64,000 nucleotides of DNA from Paenisporosarcina indica (GCF_001939075.1 NZ_MPTA01000001.1:62001-126000), one strand, 5' to 3'. Positions 1 to 9,282 are shown, numbered from the stretch's first letter. Numbers and translations are program-made. Notes: generated from the sequence alone by a model not told the origin.

Positions 1-302
1 AACTGGCTCAAGCGGTTATTGAAACGATTGGCACCTATTGCGACCTGCCTCCCAATGTAATTCCAAATACACCAGGGACAGGACCCATGTTTGATTTATG
101 CCAACGATTCGGTATACCTTCTGTATCCTTCGGCGTTGGACATTTTGCTTCTTATACACACGCACCAAATGAAAATATACGGGTTGATGATTTTATCGAA
201 AACATCAAACTGATGGCTGCGCTAGTATTTAAATTTGAAGAAAAGATGAATGAGAATGGAGCTGACCTGAGTGAACCTGTTACAAACGCAACAACCGTTT
301 GA
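1..302 (+). CDS. M20 family metallopeptidase, C-terminal fragment (5' end outside window)
   Basis: This reading frame is open from the first bases of the window and ends with a TGA at 302, so only about the last 99 residues of the gene are present. The visible part carries GTGPMFDL and the segment FGVGHFASYTHAPNENIRVD, which is the usual C-terminal metal-ligand region of M20/ArgE/CPG2-type peptidases (the His of SYTHAPNE). Family knowledge makes it a zinc-dependent hydrolase of an amide or peptide bond, probably cytoplasmic. Its end overlaps the start of the next M20 gene by 32 bases, so the two are co-transcribed and probably translationally coupled. The substrate cannot be read from this fragment. 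Confidence 0.85.
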   Translation, partial: LAQAVIETIGTYCDLPPNVIPNTPGTGPMFDLCQRFGIPSVSFGVGHFASYTHAPNENIRVDDFIENIKLMAALVFKFEEKMNENGADLSEPVTNATTV

Positions 303-1509
303 CCGAGTGAAAGAGTTGCATCCTGCTTTAGTCGAAGCGGTTGACGCTGTATTTGATGAAATGGTCGTCATACGACGGGATTTGCGACAAAATCCAGAGC
401 TTGCTTTTCAGGAAACACGTACGGCTTCTATCGTCGCAGCGTATTTGCGTGAATGGGGTTACGAGGTAACAGAGGGTGTTGGTGGAACGGGAGTCATCGG
501 AGTGCTGAAAGGGACAATTCCTGGTCCGGTCATTGGATTACGTGCTGATATGGATGCATTGCCAATGCCTGACGAAATTAATGAAGACTACAAAAGTATC
601 AATGCCAATGTAGCGCATACATGTGGTCATGATGTCCATACGACCAATTTACTCGGAGTTGCAAAAGTCTACTCGATGATCGGACTTAAGCGAGGGACAT
701 TGAAATTGATTTTCCAACCAGCTGAAGAAGTCGGTGCCGGGGCAAAAGCGATGATTGATGCTGGTGCACTGCAAAACCCACCGATGGACCTAATGGCAGG
801 ACTTCATGTCGCTCCAGCCCTGAAAGTTGGTGAGTTCGGTACATCCAATGCGGTATTCAGTGGCGCGGCGGTTGATATTTTCGAACTTGAAGTGACAGGG
901 AAAGGTGGTCATGCCGCTCATCCACATTTAGCGATTGATGCCGTTATGATTACGGCACAAGTGCTTGTTGCACTTCAACAAATCGTGAGTCGCCAAATTG
1001 ATCCACTCGATTCTGTTGTATTAAGTGTTGGACAAATCCAAGGTGGAACGAAAGCTACAATCTTACCAAATACGGTGACGGTAAACGGGACGGTACGAAC
1101 TTTACTTCCCGCTACACGAGAGGAAATGCCAAAACGAATTGAGCAAATTGCCTCCAATGTAGCAGCCGCTTTTGGTGCAACGGTTCGATTAACTTATGAC
1201 CGTGTTACTCCTTCTGTTCAAAATGATGAATCTGCTAAAGTCCTTCTTCATGAAGTGATATCCGAGTTATTTGGCGAAGAGGCATTGATATATAGAAACC
1301 CATCCATGGGTGGGGAAGATTTTGCTTACTTTTCACAAGAAGTGCCATCGGTGTTCTTCAATCTTGGAACGAAAACCGGGGAATCGACATCATTAGGACT
1401 TCATACAACCAAATTCAATGTCGATGAAGAAGCAATGCGTTATGGGATGACGGTTTTAAGCTATTTAACTCATAAATATTTACAAGGGGAAGAGGGGGAA
1501 CGTACATGA
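271..1509 (+). CDS. M20 family amidohydrolase (IAA-amino-acid hydrolase / N-acyl-amino-acid deacylase type)
   Basis: The 412-residue protein has the full M20D signature: the metal motif CGHDVH near residue 118, PAEE near 150, the GLHV histidine near 178, and GGEDFAYF near 350. The dimerisation (lid) domain sits in the middle, around GKGGHAAHPH. Length and order match amidohydrolases that remove an acyl group from an N-acylated amino acid, such as hippurate, indoleacetyl-amino acids or N-acetyl-diaminopimelate. The start is GTG at 271 with a GGAG-like site inside the previous gene. The stop overlaps the start of the downstream binding-protein gene by four bases, so the enzyme belongs to the transporter operon and probably acts on the imported compound. 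The exact substrate is unknown. Confidence 0.9.
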   Translation: MNLLQTQQPFDRVKELHPALVEAVDAVFDEMVVIRRDLRQNPELAFQETRTASIVAAYLREWGYEVTEGVGGTGVIGVLKGTIPGPVIGLRADMDALPMPDEINEDYKSINANVAHTCGHDVHTTNLLGVAKVYSMIGLKRGTLKLIFQPAEEVGAGAKAMIDAGALQNPPMDLMAGLHVAPALKVGEFGTSNAVFSGAAVDIFELEVTGKGGHAAHPHLAIDAVMITAQVLVALQQIVSRQIDPLDSVVLSVGQIQGGTKATILPNTVTVNGTVRTLLPATREEMPKRIEQIASNVAAAFGATVRLTYDRVTPSVQNDESAKVLLHEVISELFGEEALIYRNPSMGGEDFAYFSQEVPSVFFNLGTKTGESTSLGLHTTKFNVDEEAMRYGMTVLSYLTHKYLQGEEGERT

Positions 1510-3053
1510 AGAAAAAATTAAGTGCATTGTTTTTAATTCTTACGCTGTTGGTAGCGGGTTGTTCAGATGGCGAAAAAGAAGGAGCTAAGGGTGATAAACC
1601 TGTTGAATCAAGTGAATCAAAAACATTGGTCATCGCAAATGGAACAGATCTTTCTTCTTTTGATATCCATAACCACAACACAACAAGCACAGAAGCTGTT
1701 CACGTCAATATGTTCAATTACTTAGTGAAAAATGGCGGGGAAGAAGGATTCTTGCCTGACTTAGCGGAAAGCTGGGAAAACGTAGATGAAAAAACATGGT
1801 CTTTCAAATTGAAAGAAGGCGTTAAATTCCACAACGGTGAAGAGTTGACTGCTGATGATGTTAAATTCACGCTTGAACGCGTTGCAAAAGATGATACTTT
1901 ATTGGAACACGGTTCTTACAAGCAAATTCAGGAAGTTGTTGTGAAAGGCGATTACGAATTTGATATTGTGACTGAAAATTCCGAACCTGCTCTTTTAAAC
2001 CGATTATCTCGAATTGGTTCTGGTATCCTACCAAAAGATTATATCGAAAGTGAAGGTTGGGAAGTGTTCATGGAAGCACCAATTGGATCTGGCCCTTATA
2101 AATTTAAAGAGTGGAAGAAAGATGATCGTTTGACTCTTGAAGCTTATGCGGACTATTTTGGCGAGCCAGCTAAATGGGAAGAAGTTGTGTTCCGAAGCAT
2201 TCCTGAGGATTCAACACGTGTTTCCGAGTTATTGACTGGCGGTGTTGATATTGCCGTAAACATCCCACCAACTGACTTGGAACGGATTGATGCCACGGAT
2301 GGAGTATCCATCATGAAATCCCCAACTCAACGAGTCATGATGCTTGTTGCCCGTACTGGAGGAGAAGGTCCAACTGCCGATCCACTTGTTCGTGAAGCGA
2401 TTGATTTAGCGATTGATAAGCAAGCAATTGTAGATTCATTGCTTGAAGGAGCAGGCAAAGTAACACGTACACGAGTAACACCAGGTAACGTAGGTGCAAA
2501 TGAAGACTTATTTGGTAAAACTTTATATGACCCTGAAAAAGCAAAAGAATTGCTGGCACAAGCAGGTTATGCAGATGGTCTTGAACTTTCATTAAGTTCA
2601 CCGAATGGTCGTTATTTAAAAGATAAAGAAACTGCTGAGTTAATGGCAGCAATGTTACAGGAAGTCGGGATTAAGGTTAACCTTGAATTCCTAGAATGGA
2701 GTTCATTCAATGCAAAATACCAGGAAAAAGGATTCGGAGATTTATTCTTTATCGGTTACGGAAACTCAATGTTTGATGCTTCTTTGGCACTTGATCGTTT
2801 GAAGAAGGATAAAGCAGTTGGTGAAACAGACTACGATAACCCAGAAACTGAAGTGTTGTTGCAAACTGCTGAATCAAACATGAATTTGGAAGAACGTAAT
2901 GAGCAATACAAACAAGCGCAGGAATTAATTGCTGAGGATCGACCACAGATTTATCTATACCAATTGGAGTCCATTTATGGTGTTAACGATAGAGTTTCAT
3001 TTGAGCCCCGTTTGGATGAAATGTTCTACGTGGACAATATTACATTGAAATAA
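1506..3053 (+). CDS. ABC transporter substrate-binding lipoprotein, SBP_bac_5 (DppA/OppA) family
   Basis: The 515-residue protein starts with a Lys-rich signal peptide and a lipobox, LLVAGC, with Cys at about residue 20. It should therefore be a lipid-anchored extracellular receptor. Family-5 features are visible: the segment LAESWENVDEKTWSFKLKEG near residue 85, the PIGSGPYKFKEW block near 195, and a C-terminal lobe typical of dipeptide or oligopeptide receptors. It starts with ATG overlapping the upstream amidohydrolase and is followed by a strong hairpin before the permease genes. The two M20 hydrolases in the same operon suggest that the ligand is a peptide or an acylated amino acid. Related receptors also bind nickel, glutathione or heme, so the ligand stays open. 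Confidence 0.92.
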   Translation: MKKKLSALFLILTLLVAGCSDGEKEGAKGDKPVESSESKTLVIANGTDLSSFDIHNHNTTSTEAVHVNMFNYLVKNGGEEGFLPDLAESWENVDEKTWSFKLKEGVKFHNGEELTADDVKFTLERVAKDDTLLEHGSYKQIQEVVVKGDYEFDIVTENSEPALLNRLSRIGSGILPKDYIESEGWEVFMEAPIGSGPYKFKEWKKDDRLTLEAYADYFGEPAKWEEVVFRSIPEDSTRVSELLTGGVDIAVNIPPTDLERIDATDGVSIMKSPTQRVMMLVARTGGEGPTADPLVREAIDLAIDKQAIVDSLLEGAGKVTRTRVTPGNVGANEDLFGKTLYDPEKAKELLAQAGYADGLELSLSSPNGRYLKDKETAELMAAMLQEVGIKVNLEFLEWSSFNAKYQEKGFGDLFFIGYGNSMFDASLALDRLKKDKAVGETDYDNPETEVLLQTAESNMNLEERNEQYKQAQELIAEDRPQIYLYQLESIYGVNDRVSFEPRLDEMFYVDNITLK

Positions 3054-3056
3054 CTA

Positions 3057-3081
3057 GAGGGGACTAATCCCCTCTTTTTTT
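3057..3081 (+). terminator. Intra-operon terminator/attenuator hairpin
   Basis: A 7-bp stem (GAGGGGA/TCCCCTC) with a 4-base loop is followed by seven T residues, three bases after the stop codon of the binding-protein gene and about 40 bases before the first permease gene. This placement is common in peptide ABC operons. It lets some transcripts stop after the receptor gene so that receptor exceeds permease. Partial read-through is inferred. Confidence 0.85.
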
Positions 3082-3118
3082 ATCATATCCGGAACCTGAG
3101 AAGAGGAGGCGCAAACGT

Positions 3119-4033
3119 ATGAAATATTTATTTCAAAACCTGTTAAAAACCATACCCGTATTACTCCTCATTACACTGATTGTATTCTTGTTGGTAAGAG
3201 TAACCGGGGATCCCGTTTCTTTGATGCTTCCTGAAACAGCAACAGAAGAAGAACGTGAATCATTAAGAGAAGCACTAGGATTCAATGAGCCCTTGCCTGT
3301 TCAATATTTTACATATTTAGGGGATTTAGTAAGAGGTGATTTTGGAGACTCCTTCCGATACAATACGGATGCCATGGCACTTGTGTTGGAACGATTACCT
3401 GCAACGTTTGAATTGGCATTTGCCTCGATGATTGTAGCCATCCTCATATCTGTGCCACTAGGAATATTATCCGCAGTAAAGCGAAATAGCTTTTTTGATT
3501 TATTTATTACAGGTGGTGCGGTTTTAGGGAAAGCGATGCCAAGCTTCTGGCTGGGAATCATGCTCATATTATTCCTGGCCGTCAATGTTCAGATTTTCCC
3601 GGTTTCCGGGAGAGATGGATTTCAGCATCTCATCCTGCCGGCACTTACTCTGGGAACTGGTATTGCAGCTGAGATGACGCGTCTTATTCGCTCGAGCATG
3701 CTTGAAATTTTAGGCCAGGACTTTATTAGAACCGCTCGCAGTAAAGGATTGAAAGAAGGCATTGTCGTCAACAAGCATGCATTTCGAAATGCCTTGATAC
3801 CAGTTGTGACGATAATGGCATTGCAAACTTCCACATTGATCGGTGGAACCCTTATTACAGAAACCGTTTTTGCATGGCCAGGATTGGGTCAGCTTCTGGT
3901 TCAAGCCGTAAATTTACGCGATATGTCAGTTGTCCAGGCAGCGACATTCCTCATTGCTATATTTGTTATTATGAGTAACCTAATTGCAGATTTAATGTAT
4001 CGAATGTTAGATCCGCGAATCAAATACGATTAA
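3119..4033 (+). CDS. ABC transporter permease, DppB/OppB family
   Basis: A 304-residue integral membrane protein with an N-terminal membrane anchor, the ETATEEER...LGFNEPLPVQY periplasmic-type segment common to DppB proteins, and about six membrane helices. The cytoplasmic coupling loop lies around residues 197-215 (RTARSKGL then the HAFRNALIP block), which is the EAA motif that docks on the ATPases. It pairs with the DppC-type permease 12 bases downstream to form the channel of the peptide-type importer. The start ATG at 3119 is preceded by AGGAGGCG. Length is normal for the family. Confidence 0.93.
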   Translation: MKYLFQNLLKTIPVLLLITLIVFLLVRVTGDPVSLMLPETATEEERESLREALGFNEPLPVQYFTYLGDLVRGDFGDSFRYNTDAMALVLERLPATFELAFASMIVAILISVPLGILSAVKRNSFFDLFITGGAVLGKAMPSFWLGIMLILFLAVNVQIFPVSGRDGFQHLILPALTLGTGIAAEMTRLIRSSMLEILGQDFIRTARSKGLKEGIVVNKHAFRNALIPVVTIMALQTSTLIGGTLITETVFAWPGLGQLLVQAVNLRDMSVVQAATFLIAIFVIMSNLIADLMYRMLDPRIKYD

Positions 4034-4045
4034 GGAGGCTATGAA

Positions 4046-4951
4046 ATGACTTCGATTTCAGAACAGACAGTTGTTATTACAAATGCCAGTTACGGCAAGC
4101 GAATGAGAAAACTGGGAATCCGATTATTGAAAAGTAAAACAGGTCTTGTGGGACTGTTGATCGTTCTTGCAGTCAGTCTTATGGCTATTTTGGCACCATT
4201 CATAGCCATGTACGACCCAGCCAAAACAGATGTTGTTCACCGTTTGCTCCCTCCATTCTGGGTTGATGGAGGAAGCATGGATTATCCACTTGGGACTGAT
4301 AACTTAGGTCGTGACGTGTTGAGCCGCATTATCTATGGTTCCCGCATTTCCTTGTTGGTTGGAATCAGCTCAGTCATTCTGGCAGGCATTATCGGAATGT
4401 TTTTTGGATTGGTAGCGGGATTCTACGGGAAAGTATGGGATTTCATTATCATGAGAACGGTCGATTCCTTCCTGGCCATTCCAAATATTTTATTCATGTT
4501 AATTATCCTTGCCGTTTTGGGACCAAGTCTAAGCACTTTGATATTAGTCCTTGGGGGAACATCATGGGTGGTTTATGCGCGCATGGTGAGAAGTGAGACA
4601 CTCAGCGTCAAAGAAAGAGATTTTGTGAGATCAGCGAGAGCTATTGGAGCTAAAGATTATCGAATCATTACAAAATATATATTACCGAATGTCATATCGT
4701 CATTTATCGTCATTGCTACATTGAATGTGGCATCGACCATCATCCTGGAAGCAAGTTTGAGCTTTTTGGGATTAGGCATTCAGTCACCAGATGTTTCATG
4801 GGGTCTAATGTTGAGTGATGGTAGACAATACATTGCGACTAGCTGGTGGGTAGCCACTTTCCCTGGTGTAGCGATAACGATTACAGTGCTTGGCGTTATT
4901 TTCCTTGGTGACTGGTTAAGAGACATACTGGATCCGAAAATTAAAGACTAA
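4046..4951 (+). CDS. ABC transporter permease, DppC/OppC family
   Basis: The 301-residue protein has the OppC_N region, with the first membrane helix near residues 33-55 and the block YPLGTDNLGRDVLSRIIYGS near residue 91. A core of about five helices follows. The coupling loop RDFVRSARAIGAKDYRII sits near residue 193 and FLGLGIQSPDVSWGLML near 245, all diagnostic of DppC/OppC. It is the partner of the preceding DppB-type permease and lies 15 bases before the first ATPase gene. AGGAGGC precedes its ATG. Function is transport of peptides or related ligands handed over by the lipoprotein. Confidence 0.93.
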   Translation: MTSISEQTVVITNASYGKRMRKLGIRLLKSKTGLVGLLIVLAVSLMAILAPFIAMYDPAKTDVVHRLLPPFWVDGGSMDYPLGTDNLGRDVLSRIIYGSRISLLVGISSVILAGIIGMFFGLVAGFYGKVWDFIIMRTVDSFLAIPNILFMLIILAVLGPSLSTLILVLGGTSWVVYARMVRSETLSVKERDFVRSARAIGAKDYRIITKYILPNVISSFIVIATLNVASTIILEASLSFLGLGIQSPDVSWGLMLSDGRQYIATSWWVATFPGVAITITVLGVIFLGDWLRDILDPKIKD

Positions 4952-4966
4952 TCGGGAGGTGATATC

Positions 4967-5929
4967 ATGGCTGAGAAATTGATGGACATTAAAGATTTAA
5001 AAGTCCGCTTTAAAACTGAAGATGGCTTTATTTCAACTGTAAATGGTGTGACCTTCAATATGAACGAAGGCGAAACATTGGCGATTGTAGGGGAGTCCGG
5101 TAGTGGTAAAAGTGTTACATCTCTAGCTTTGATGGGGATTTTACCACCAAATGGTGAAGTATATGAAGGGGAAATGTCATTCCGAGACAAAAACTTGCGC
5201 ACATTAAGCAAAAAAGATTATCGGGCATTACGTGGAAATGAAATCTCGATGATATTCCAGGAACCAATGACAGCACTTAACCCTGTATTTACAGTTGGTT
5301 ATCAACTACGGGAAACACTGATTGTTCACTTTAAAATGACAAAGCAACAAGCAAATATTCGTGGAATTCAAATGCTGGAACTGGTTGGAATTCCGGATGC
5401 AGAAAAAGCAATGGGGCGTTTCCCACACCAATTATCAGGTGGGATGCGACAACGGGTTATGATTGCAATGGCATTGTCTTGTAACCCTCGGCTATTGATT
5501 GCGGATGAGCCAACCACCGCATTGGATGTAACCATTCAAGCGCAAATCCTGACGTTAATGCGCAACCTGAAAGAAAAATCCAATACGAGTATCATGATCA
5601 TTACACATGACTTAGGTGTGGTGGCAGAACTTGCGGATCGAGTAATTGTTATGTATGCAGGAGAAGTGGTTGAAGAAGCACCGATTTATGAACTTTTCGA
5701 GAATCCTCTTCATCCCTATACAAAAGGACTGATGGCATCGATTCCAAAAGTACACGACGTGGTGGATGATTTGTATTCAATAGAAGGTACTGTCCCGAAT
5801 CCGGCAAATATGCCGTCTGGTTGTAAGTTCCATCCGCGATGCCCCCTAGCTGATATTGAATGTACCAAAATTCATCCAGCTCTTGAATACGTAAATGAAG
5901 GACACGCAAAACGCTGCATCAAAGTTTAG
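4967..5929 (+). CDS. ABC transporter ATP-binding protein, DppD/OppD family
   Basis: A 320-residue ATPase. The Walker A motif GESGSGKS is near residue 43, the signature LSGGMRQRV near 155, Walker [13 protein letters not shown] near 175, and the H-loop ITHDLG near 208. The C-terminal oligopeptide-transporter extension contains [18 protein letters not shown] with Cys residues, as in OppD/DppD proteins, where this region can carry an iron-sulfur cluster. GGGAGGTGAT precedes the ATG. It should form a heterodimer with the DppF-type ATPase that starts 14 bases downstream and power the two permeases. Confidence 0.94.
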   Translation: MAEKLMDIKDLKVRFKTEDGFISTVNGVTFNMNEGETLAIVGESGSGKSVTSLALMGILPPNGEVYEGEMSFRDKNLRTLSKKDYRALRGNEISMIFQEPMTALNPVFTVGYQLRETLIVHFKMTKQQANIRGIQMLELVGIPDAEKAMGRFPHQLSGGMRQRVMIAMALSCNPRLLIADEPTTALDVTIQAQILTLMRNLKEKSNTSIMIITHDLGVVAELADRVIVMYAGEVVEEAPIYELFENPLHPYTKGLMASIPKVHDVVDDLYSIEGTVPNPANMPSGCKFHPRCPLADIECTKIHPALEYVNEGHAKRCIKV

Positions 5930-5942
5930 GAGGTGAAATGAC

Positions 5943-6986
5943 ATGCTGATTATGAACGAAAAGGAAGTTGCTGAAAGTAAAGCTGTAGAAGATAAAGTAA
6001 TATTGAAAGTTCAAAACTTAAAAAAACACTTTGATATGACGAAAGGTCTCATAAAAAAGACGACTTCAAAAGTCCGTGCCGTCGATGGACTGAATTTTCA
6101 AGTATATGAAGGAGAAACACTCGGTATTGTTGGGGAATCAGGTTGTGGGAAATCCACTACAGGACAACTGATTCTAGGTTTACTCGATGCTACGGAAGGT
6201 CATATCTATTTTAGAGACCAAGATATCGCAGGGATGTCCCAGCAAGAATTAAGAAAAGCCAGACGTGACTTACAAGTAATCTTCCAAGATCCGTATTCTT
6301 CATTAAATCCAAGAATGACTGTCGAAGAAATTATTGGTGAGCCCCTTGTGGTTCATGGATTGGCCAAGGGTAAGTCATTACGACAAGAAGTCGTGAATTT
6401 AATGAAACTTGTAGGATTGGGTGAACATCAATTAAAACGATATCCTCATGAGTTCAGTGGTGGACAACGTCAACGAATAGGCATCGCACGAGCGCTAGCC
6501 TTAAAGCCGAAAGTAATCGTCTGTGATGAAGCTGTATCCGCTCTGGACGTCTCGATTCAAGCACAGATTTTAAATTTATTGAAGAAACTTCAGAGAGAAC
6601 TAGGTTTGACTTATATTTTTATTGCTCATGGGTTACCGGCTGTCCGTCACATCAGCAACCGTATAGGGGTTATGTACTTGGGGCGAATGGTGGAACTTGC
6701 TGGGCGCGATGAAATTTTCGAGAGACCATTGCATCCATATACACATGCACTGCTTGATTCGGTCCCGATACCCGATCCGCGTTTTCGGAAAGAGCATCTG
6801 TTGATCGAAGGGGAAATTCCGAATCCAAGCAATCCTCCTTCTGGCTGCCATTTCCATCCGCGTTGCCCATATGCAACTGATTTGTGTAAACAAAAAGATC
6901 CAGCATACGAAGAAATTTTACCGAATCATTTTGTTGCGTGCCATTATCCATTACTCAATAAAAATACGAATGTCTTGCCTAGTTAG
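5943..6986 (+). CDS. ABC transporter ATP-binding protein, DppF/OppF family
   Basis: A 347-residue ATPase. Walker A GESGCGKSTTG is near residue 66, the signature FSGGQRQRIGIARAL near 169, and Walker B VIVCDEAVSALDVS near 189. The C-terminal NPSNPPSGCHFHPRCPYA extension is present. The ATG at 5943 is chosen because AGGAGGTG overlaps the previous stop codon at the right distance; the ATG at 5938 closes after three codons. One detail is unusual: the H-loop reads IAHGLPAVRH, where the family normally has a His-Asp pair (HDL), so Asp is replaced by Gly. The switch His itself is kept, and activity is expected. Confidence 0.93.
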   Translation: MLIMNEKEVAESKAVEDKVILKVQNLKKHFDMTKGLIKKTTSKVRAVDGLNFQVYEGETLGIVGESGCGKSTTGQLILGLLDATEGHIYFRDQDIAGMSQQELRKARRDLQVIFQDPYSSLNPRMTVEEIIGEPLVVHGLAKGKSLRQEVVNLMKLVGLGEHQLKRYPHEFSGGQRQRIGIARALALKPKVIVCDEAVSALDVSIQAQILNLLKKLQRELGLTYIFIAHGLPAVRHISNRIGVMYLGRMVELAGRDEIFERPLHPYTHALLDSVPIPDPRFRKEHLLIEGEIPNPSNPPSGCHFHPRCPYATDLCKQKDPAYEEILPNHFVACHYPLLNKNTNVLPS

Positions 6987-7012
6987 AAGATGTAGGAAAG
7001 GAAAGCATTTGT

Positions 7013-8329
7013 ATGAAAGTGAAAATAGGTGCTATAGGACCCAATGACTCATTACAGCAGATGAGAAAAGTAGCGGAAAAAGATTCACGCATTGAATTGA
7101 TCGAGTTTGAATACTCACATCCCGATCAGCTTCAATCCATATTGAACAAAAATCGATACGACGTGACGCAATGGATATTTTCTGGCCAAAATCCTTATTA
7201 TTATGCACTCAATCATGGCTGGATTACCGAAGAAGAGGCAAGTTATCCACCACTACATGGCATAAGCCTGCTCGGCACTTGTATGCAGGTAGTGCATGAT
7301 AAAGGAAAATTGGTTAAACGAATGAGTCTGGATACCGTGGATATAAAAACGGTCGAGCTCATAATGAATGAATTTTCACTGCAAGATTTATCGCTCGAAT
7401 TATGTCCATATAAACATTACAAACCTTACGATGAATTAATTGATTTTCATGTGAAGCACTTTGAAAGTGGAAATACTGAAGTCGCATTGACCTGTTTATT
7501 GAATGTGTACAACGCATTGGTTGAGTTAGGTGTCCCTTGTTACCGTCTTGTTCCTTCCCAGCTGGCGATTCAGACGATTCTCAATTTTTTGGTTTCCCGT
7601 GCAAATACCCAAATATATGAAAAGCTAAAAGTCGCCATTATTGGCATTGAATTAAAAGGTTCAGAAGCTAGTATTGGGACATTGCATAAATATGACGAGC
7701 GAAGAAGAAATCTTCAATTGGGATTGCATCTCGTCCATGTCTCCGAACTGCTAAACGGCAACTTAATCGATCAACAGGATGGACGTTTTCATATTTATAC
7801 GACGTATGGGGATATAGAATTGCTTCAATCAACACAATCATTTGTTGATGTAGTAAAAGAGGTTGAATTACAAATGTCACAGAAATTAATGGTTGGAATT
7901 GGTTCGGGCTATACCGTATACGAGGCTGGGAGGCATGTTGATATTGCTTTCTTACAAGATTCAGCCGAAAATGACACAAGCATCATTTTTGTCGACGAAG
8001 ACAAGAAAGTCCTCGACTATTCCAAAGAGCATACGAGTTATTATACCGTAGAAAATCTACCTGACCATTGGAAGCAAACACTTCAGGAGAATGACTACAC
8101 ACCGATCATTCCAGCAAAAATCTATCATTTTCTGAACTTAAAACGCATTACCCAATTCAGTAGTGAACTGATAACCAGCCTTTTGAAAAACACAGATCGC
8201 AACACTCGCCGAATCTTGAACGAACTTGAACAAATGGGCTTACTCGAGGTCGTTGGAGAAGAATCATCCGGCCGTCCAGGAAGACCCAAAAAGACTTACG
8301 TAATCGTCAACGATGCATTTGTCTTATAA
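7013..8329 (+). CDS. Putative transcriptional regulator: PrpR_N-like sensor, GGDEF-like fold, C-terminal winged helix
   Basis: A 438-residue protein 26 bases after the transporter operon. Residues 1-110 (KIGAIGPNDSL, then WIFSGQNPYYYAL) resemble the PrpR_N sensor domain that binds small metabolites in propionate-type regulators. Residues about 205-330 resemble the degenerate GGDEF/cyclase-like fold seen in CdaR/PucR-type regulators, ending in GIGSGYTVYEAGRHVDIAFL. Residues about 375-438 form a likely winged helix with RNTRRILNELEQMGLL and the basic turn SGRPGRPKKTY. No sigma-54 AAA domain is present, unlike true PrpR. Position suggests that it senses the transported compound or its hydrolysis product and controls this operon. 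The fold assignments come from pattern similarity only. Confidence 0.65.
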   Translation: MKVKIGAIGPNDSLQQMRKVAEKDSRIELIEFEYSHPDQLQSILNKNRYDVTQWIFSGQNPYYYALNHGWITEEEASYPPLHGISLLGTCMQVVHDKGKLVKRMSLDTVDIKTVELIMNEFSLQDLSLELCPYKHYKPYDELIDFHVKHFESGNTEVALTCLLNVYNALVELGVPCYRLVPSQLAIQTILNFLVSRANTQIYEKLKVAIIGIELKGSEASIGTLHKYDERRRNLQLGLHLVHVSELLNGNLIDQQDGRFHIYTTYGDIELLQSTQSFVDVVKEVELQMSQKLMVGIGSGYTVYEAGRHVDIAFLQDSAENDTSIIFVDEDKKVLDYSKEHTSYYTVENLPDHWKQTLQENDYTPIIPAKIYHFLNLKRITQFSSELITSLLKNTDRNTRRILNELEQMGLLEVVGEESSGRPGRPKKTYVIVNDAFVL

Positions 8330-8332
8330 AGA

Positions 8333-8374
8333 AAAGGCGATCATTCGTTCAATTTTGAACGAATGGCCGCCTTT
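8333..8374 (+). terminator. Hairpin terminator after the regulator gene
   Basis: The arms AAAGGCG/CGCCTTT enclose a second perfect stem, CATTCGTTC/GAACGAATG, around a short AT loop, giving one long hairpin just after the stop codon at 8329. The T-run is weak (TTTAAATAT). It most likely ends the transporter operon. Confidence 0.75.
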
Positions 8375-8503
8375 AAATATATTACTACATTTACAAATTT
8401 AAAAACGTACGTTTATCATAAAGGGTTCTCTTCAGAGGTGTGTAACGTAACTAATTGACCTGTGAATAGCGATACTATGCGAAGTTCACAATATAAATTG
8501 CAT

Positions 8504-8526
8504 AAAAAGCGCTTGGAACTCAAGCG
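8504..8526 (-). terminator. Terminator of the methyltransferase gene
   Basis: The stem CGCTTG/CAAGCG is flanked on the minus-strand exit side by a run of five A on the plus strand, which reads as a U-tract for the methyltransferase transcript. There is also a T-run on the plus side, so it could work in both directions. Confidence 0.75.
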
Positions 8527-8550
8527 TTTTTTGTTTATATATTTAACTGT

Positions 8551-9282
8551 TCACTTCGTACAAGAAAAAGCTAGTACGACCGGAATTCTTAGTCTTCTTT
8601 CGAACTCTTCGTCATTGGTGAAATGTTCACGTTTTGGTGTTCCTTCACGTAAATCAACTACTGAAAAACCAGATTTAGTAAGGGCTTTAAAGTAAAGTTC
8701 AATTGTTCGATGGTATTTTATAACTATTTTTTCAATCCAAGGTTCTTTTCTTTCTCCTTCGAGAAAATAGTCATCAACTATCCAGTTACTACGTATATCC
8801 CCTGTTTGTTTGCTTAAAAAGGAAGAAGTAGTGAGAGGATGTTGAACACTAAACACAAACTGACCATTATCTTTTAAGGTTTTATACACATTATGAAACA
8901 GTAAATGAATATCTGAAACATAGTGTATTGCGAAACGAGAAGTTACGAGTTCAAATTTATCTGTTGGGTAATTATAAGATTCCATTGTATCGTTACGAAT
9001 TGTCCCATTTGCTCCAGACAAATTCATATTTGCGGAGGCAACCATTTGTTCAGAACCTTCTATTCCAGTATAAGACCCTGCACCTAGATTCAGTAATTCC
9101 TTGCCAAATGAGGCATCTCCACAACCTAAGTCTAAAATATTTTTATTTTTGAAATTACCAATGAGTTCATATATGATTGGGCTTTCGATAGCATTGTTTG
9201 GACTATTCTCTCTTTCTCTTCTCTTCATATAATTTTTTAAAAAATCTTCTTGGTCGTAAACACTTGCACCTCTAAACTCCAT
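8551..9282 (-). CDS. Class I SAM-dependent methyltransferase
   Basis: A 243-residue soluble protein with SAM motif I, ILDLGCGDASFG, near residue 49. An acidic end of strand two follows (YTGIEGSEQM near 75), then the region around SRFAIHYVSD near 115. It matches the Methyltransf_11/25 fold of small-molecule methyltransferases. The C-terminal third (WIEKIVIKYHRTIELYF) is common in Bacillus proteins annotated only as methyltransferases, so the methyl acceptor is unknown. It is a single-gene unit with its own terminator, convergent with the regulator gene. The ATG at 9282 has a GGAAATGGGC-type weak site upstream. Confidence 0.85.
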   Translation of the reverse strand: MEFRGASVYDQEDFLKNYMKRRERENSPNNAIESPIIYELIGNFKNKNILDLGCGDASFGKELLNLGAGSYTGIEGSEQMVASANMNLSGANGTIRNDTMESYNYPTDKFELVTSRFAIHYVSDIHLLFHNVYKTLKDNGQFVFSVQHPLTTSSFLSKQTGDIRSNWIVDDYFLEGERKEPWIEKIVIKYHRTIELYFKALTKSGFSVVDLREGTPKREHFTNDEEFERRLRIPVVLAFSCTK

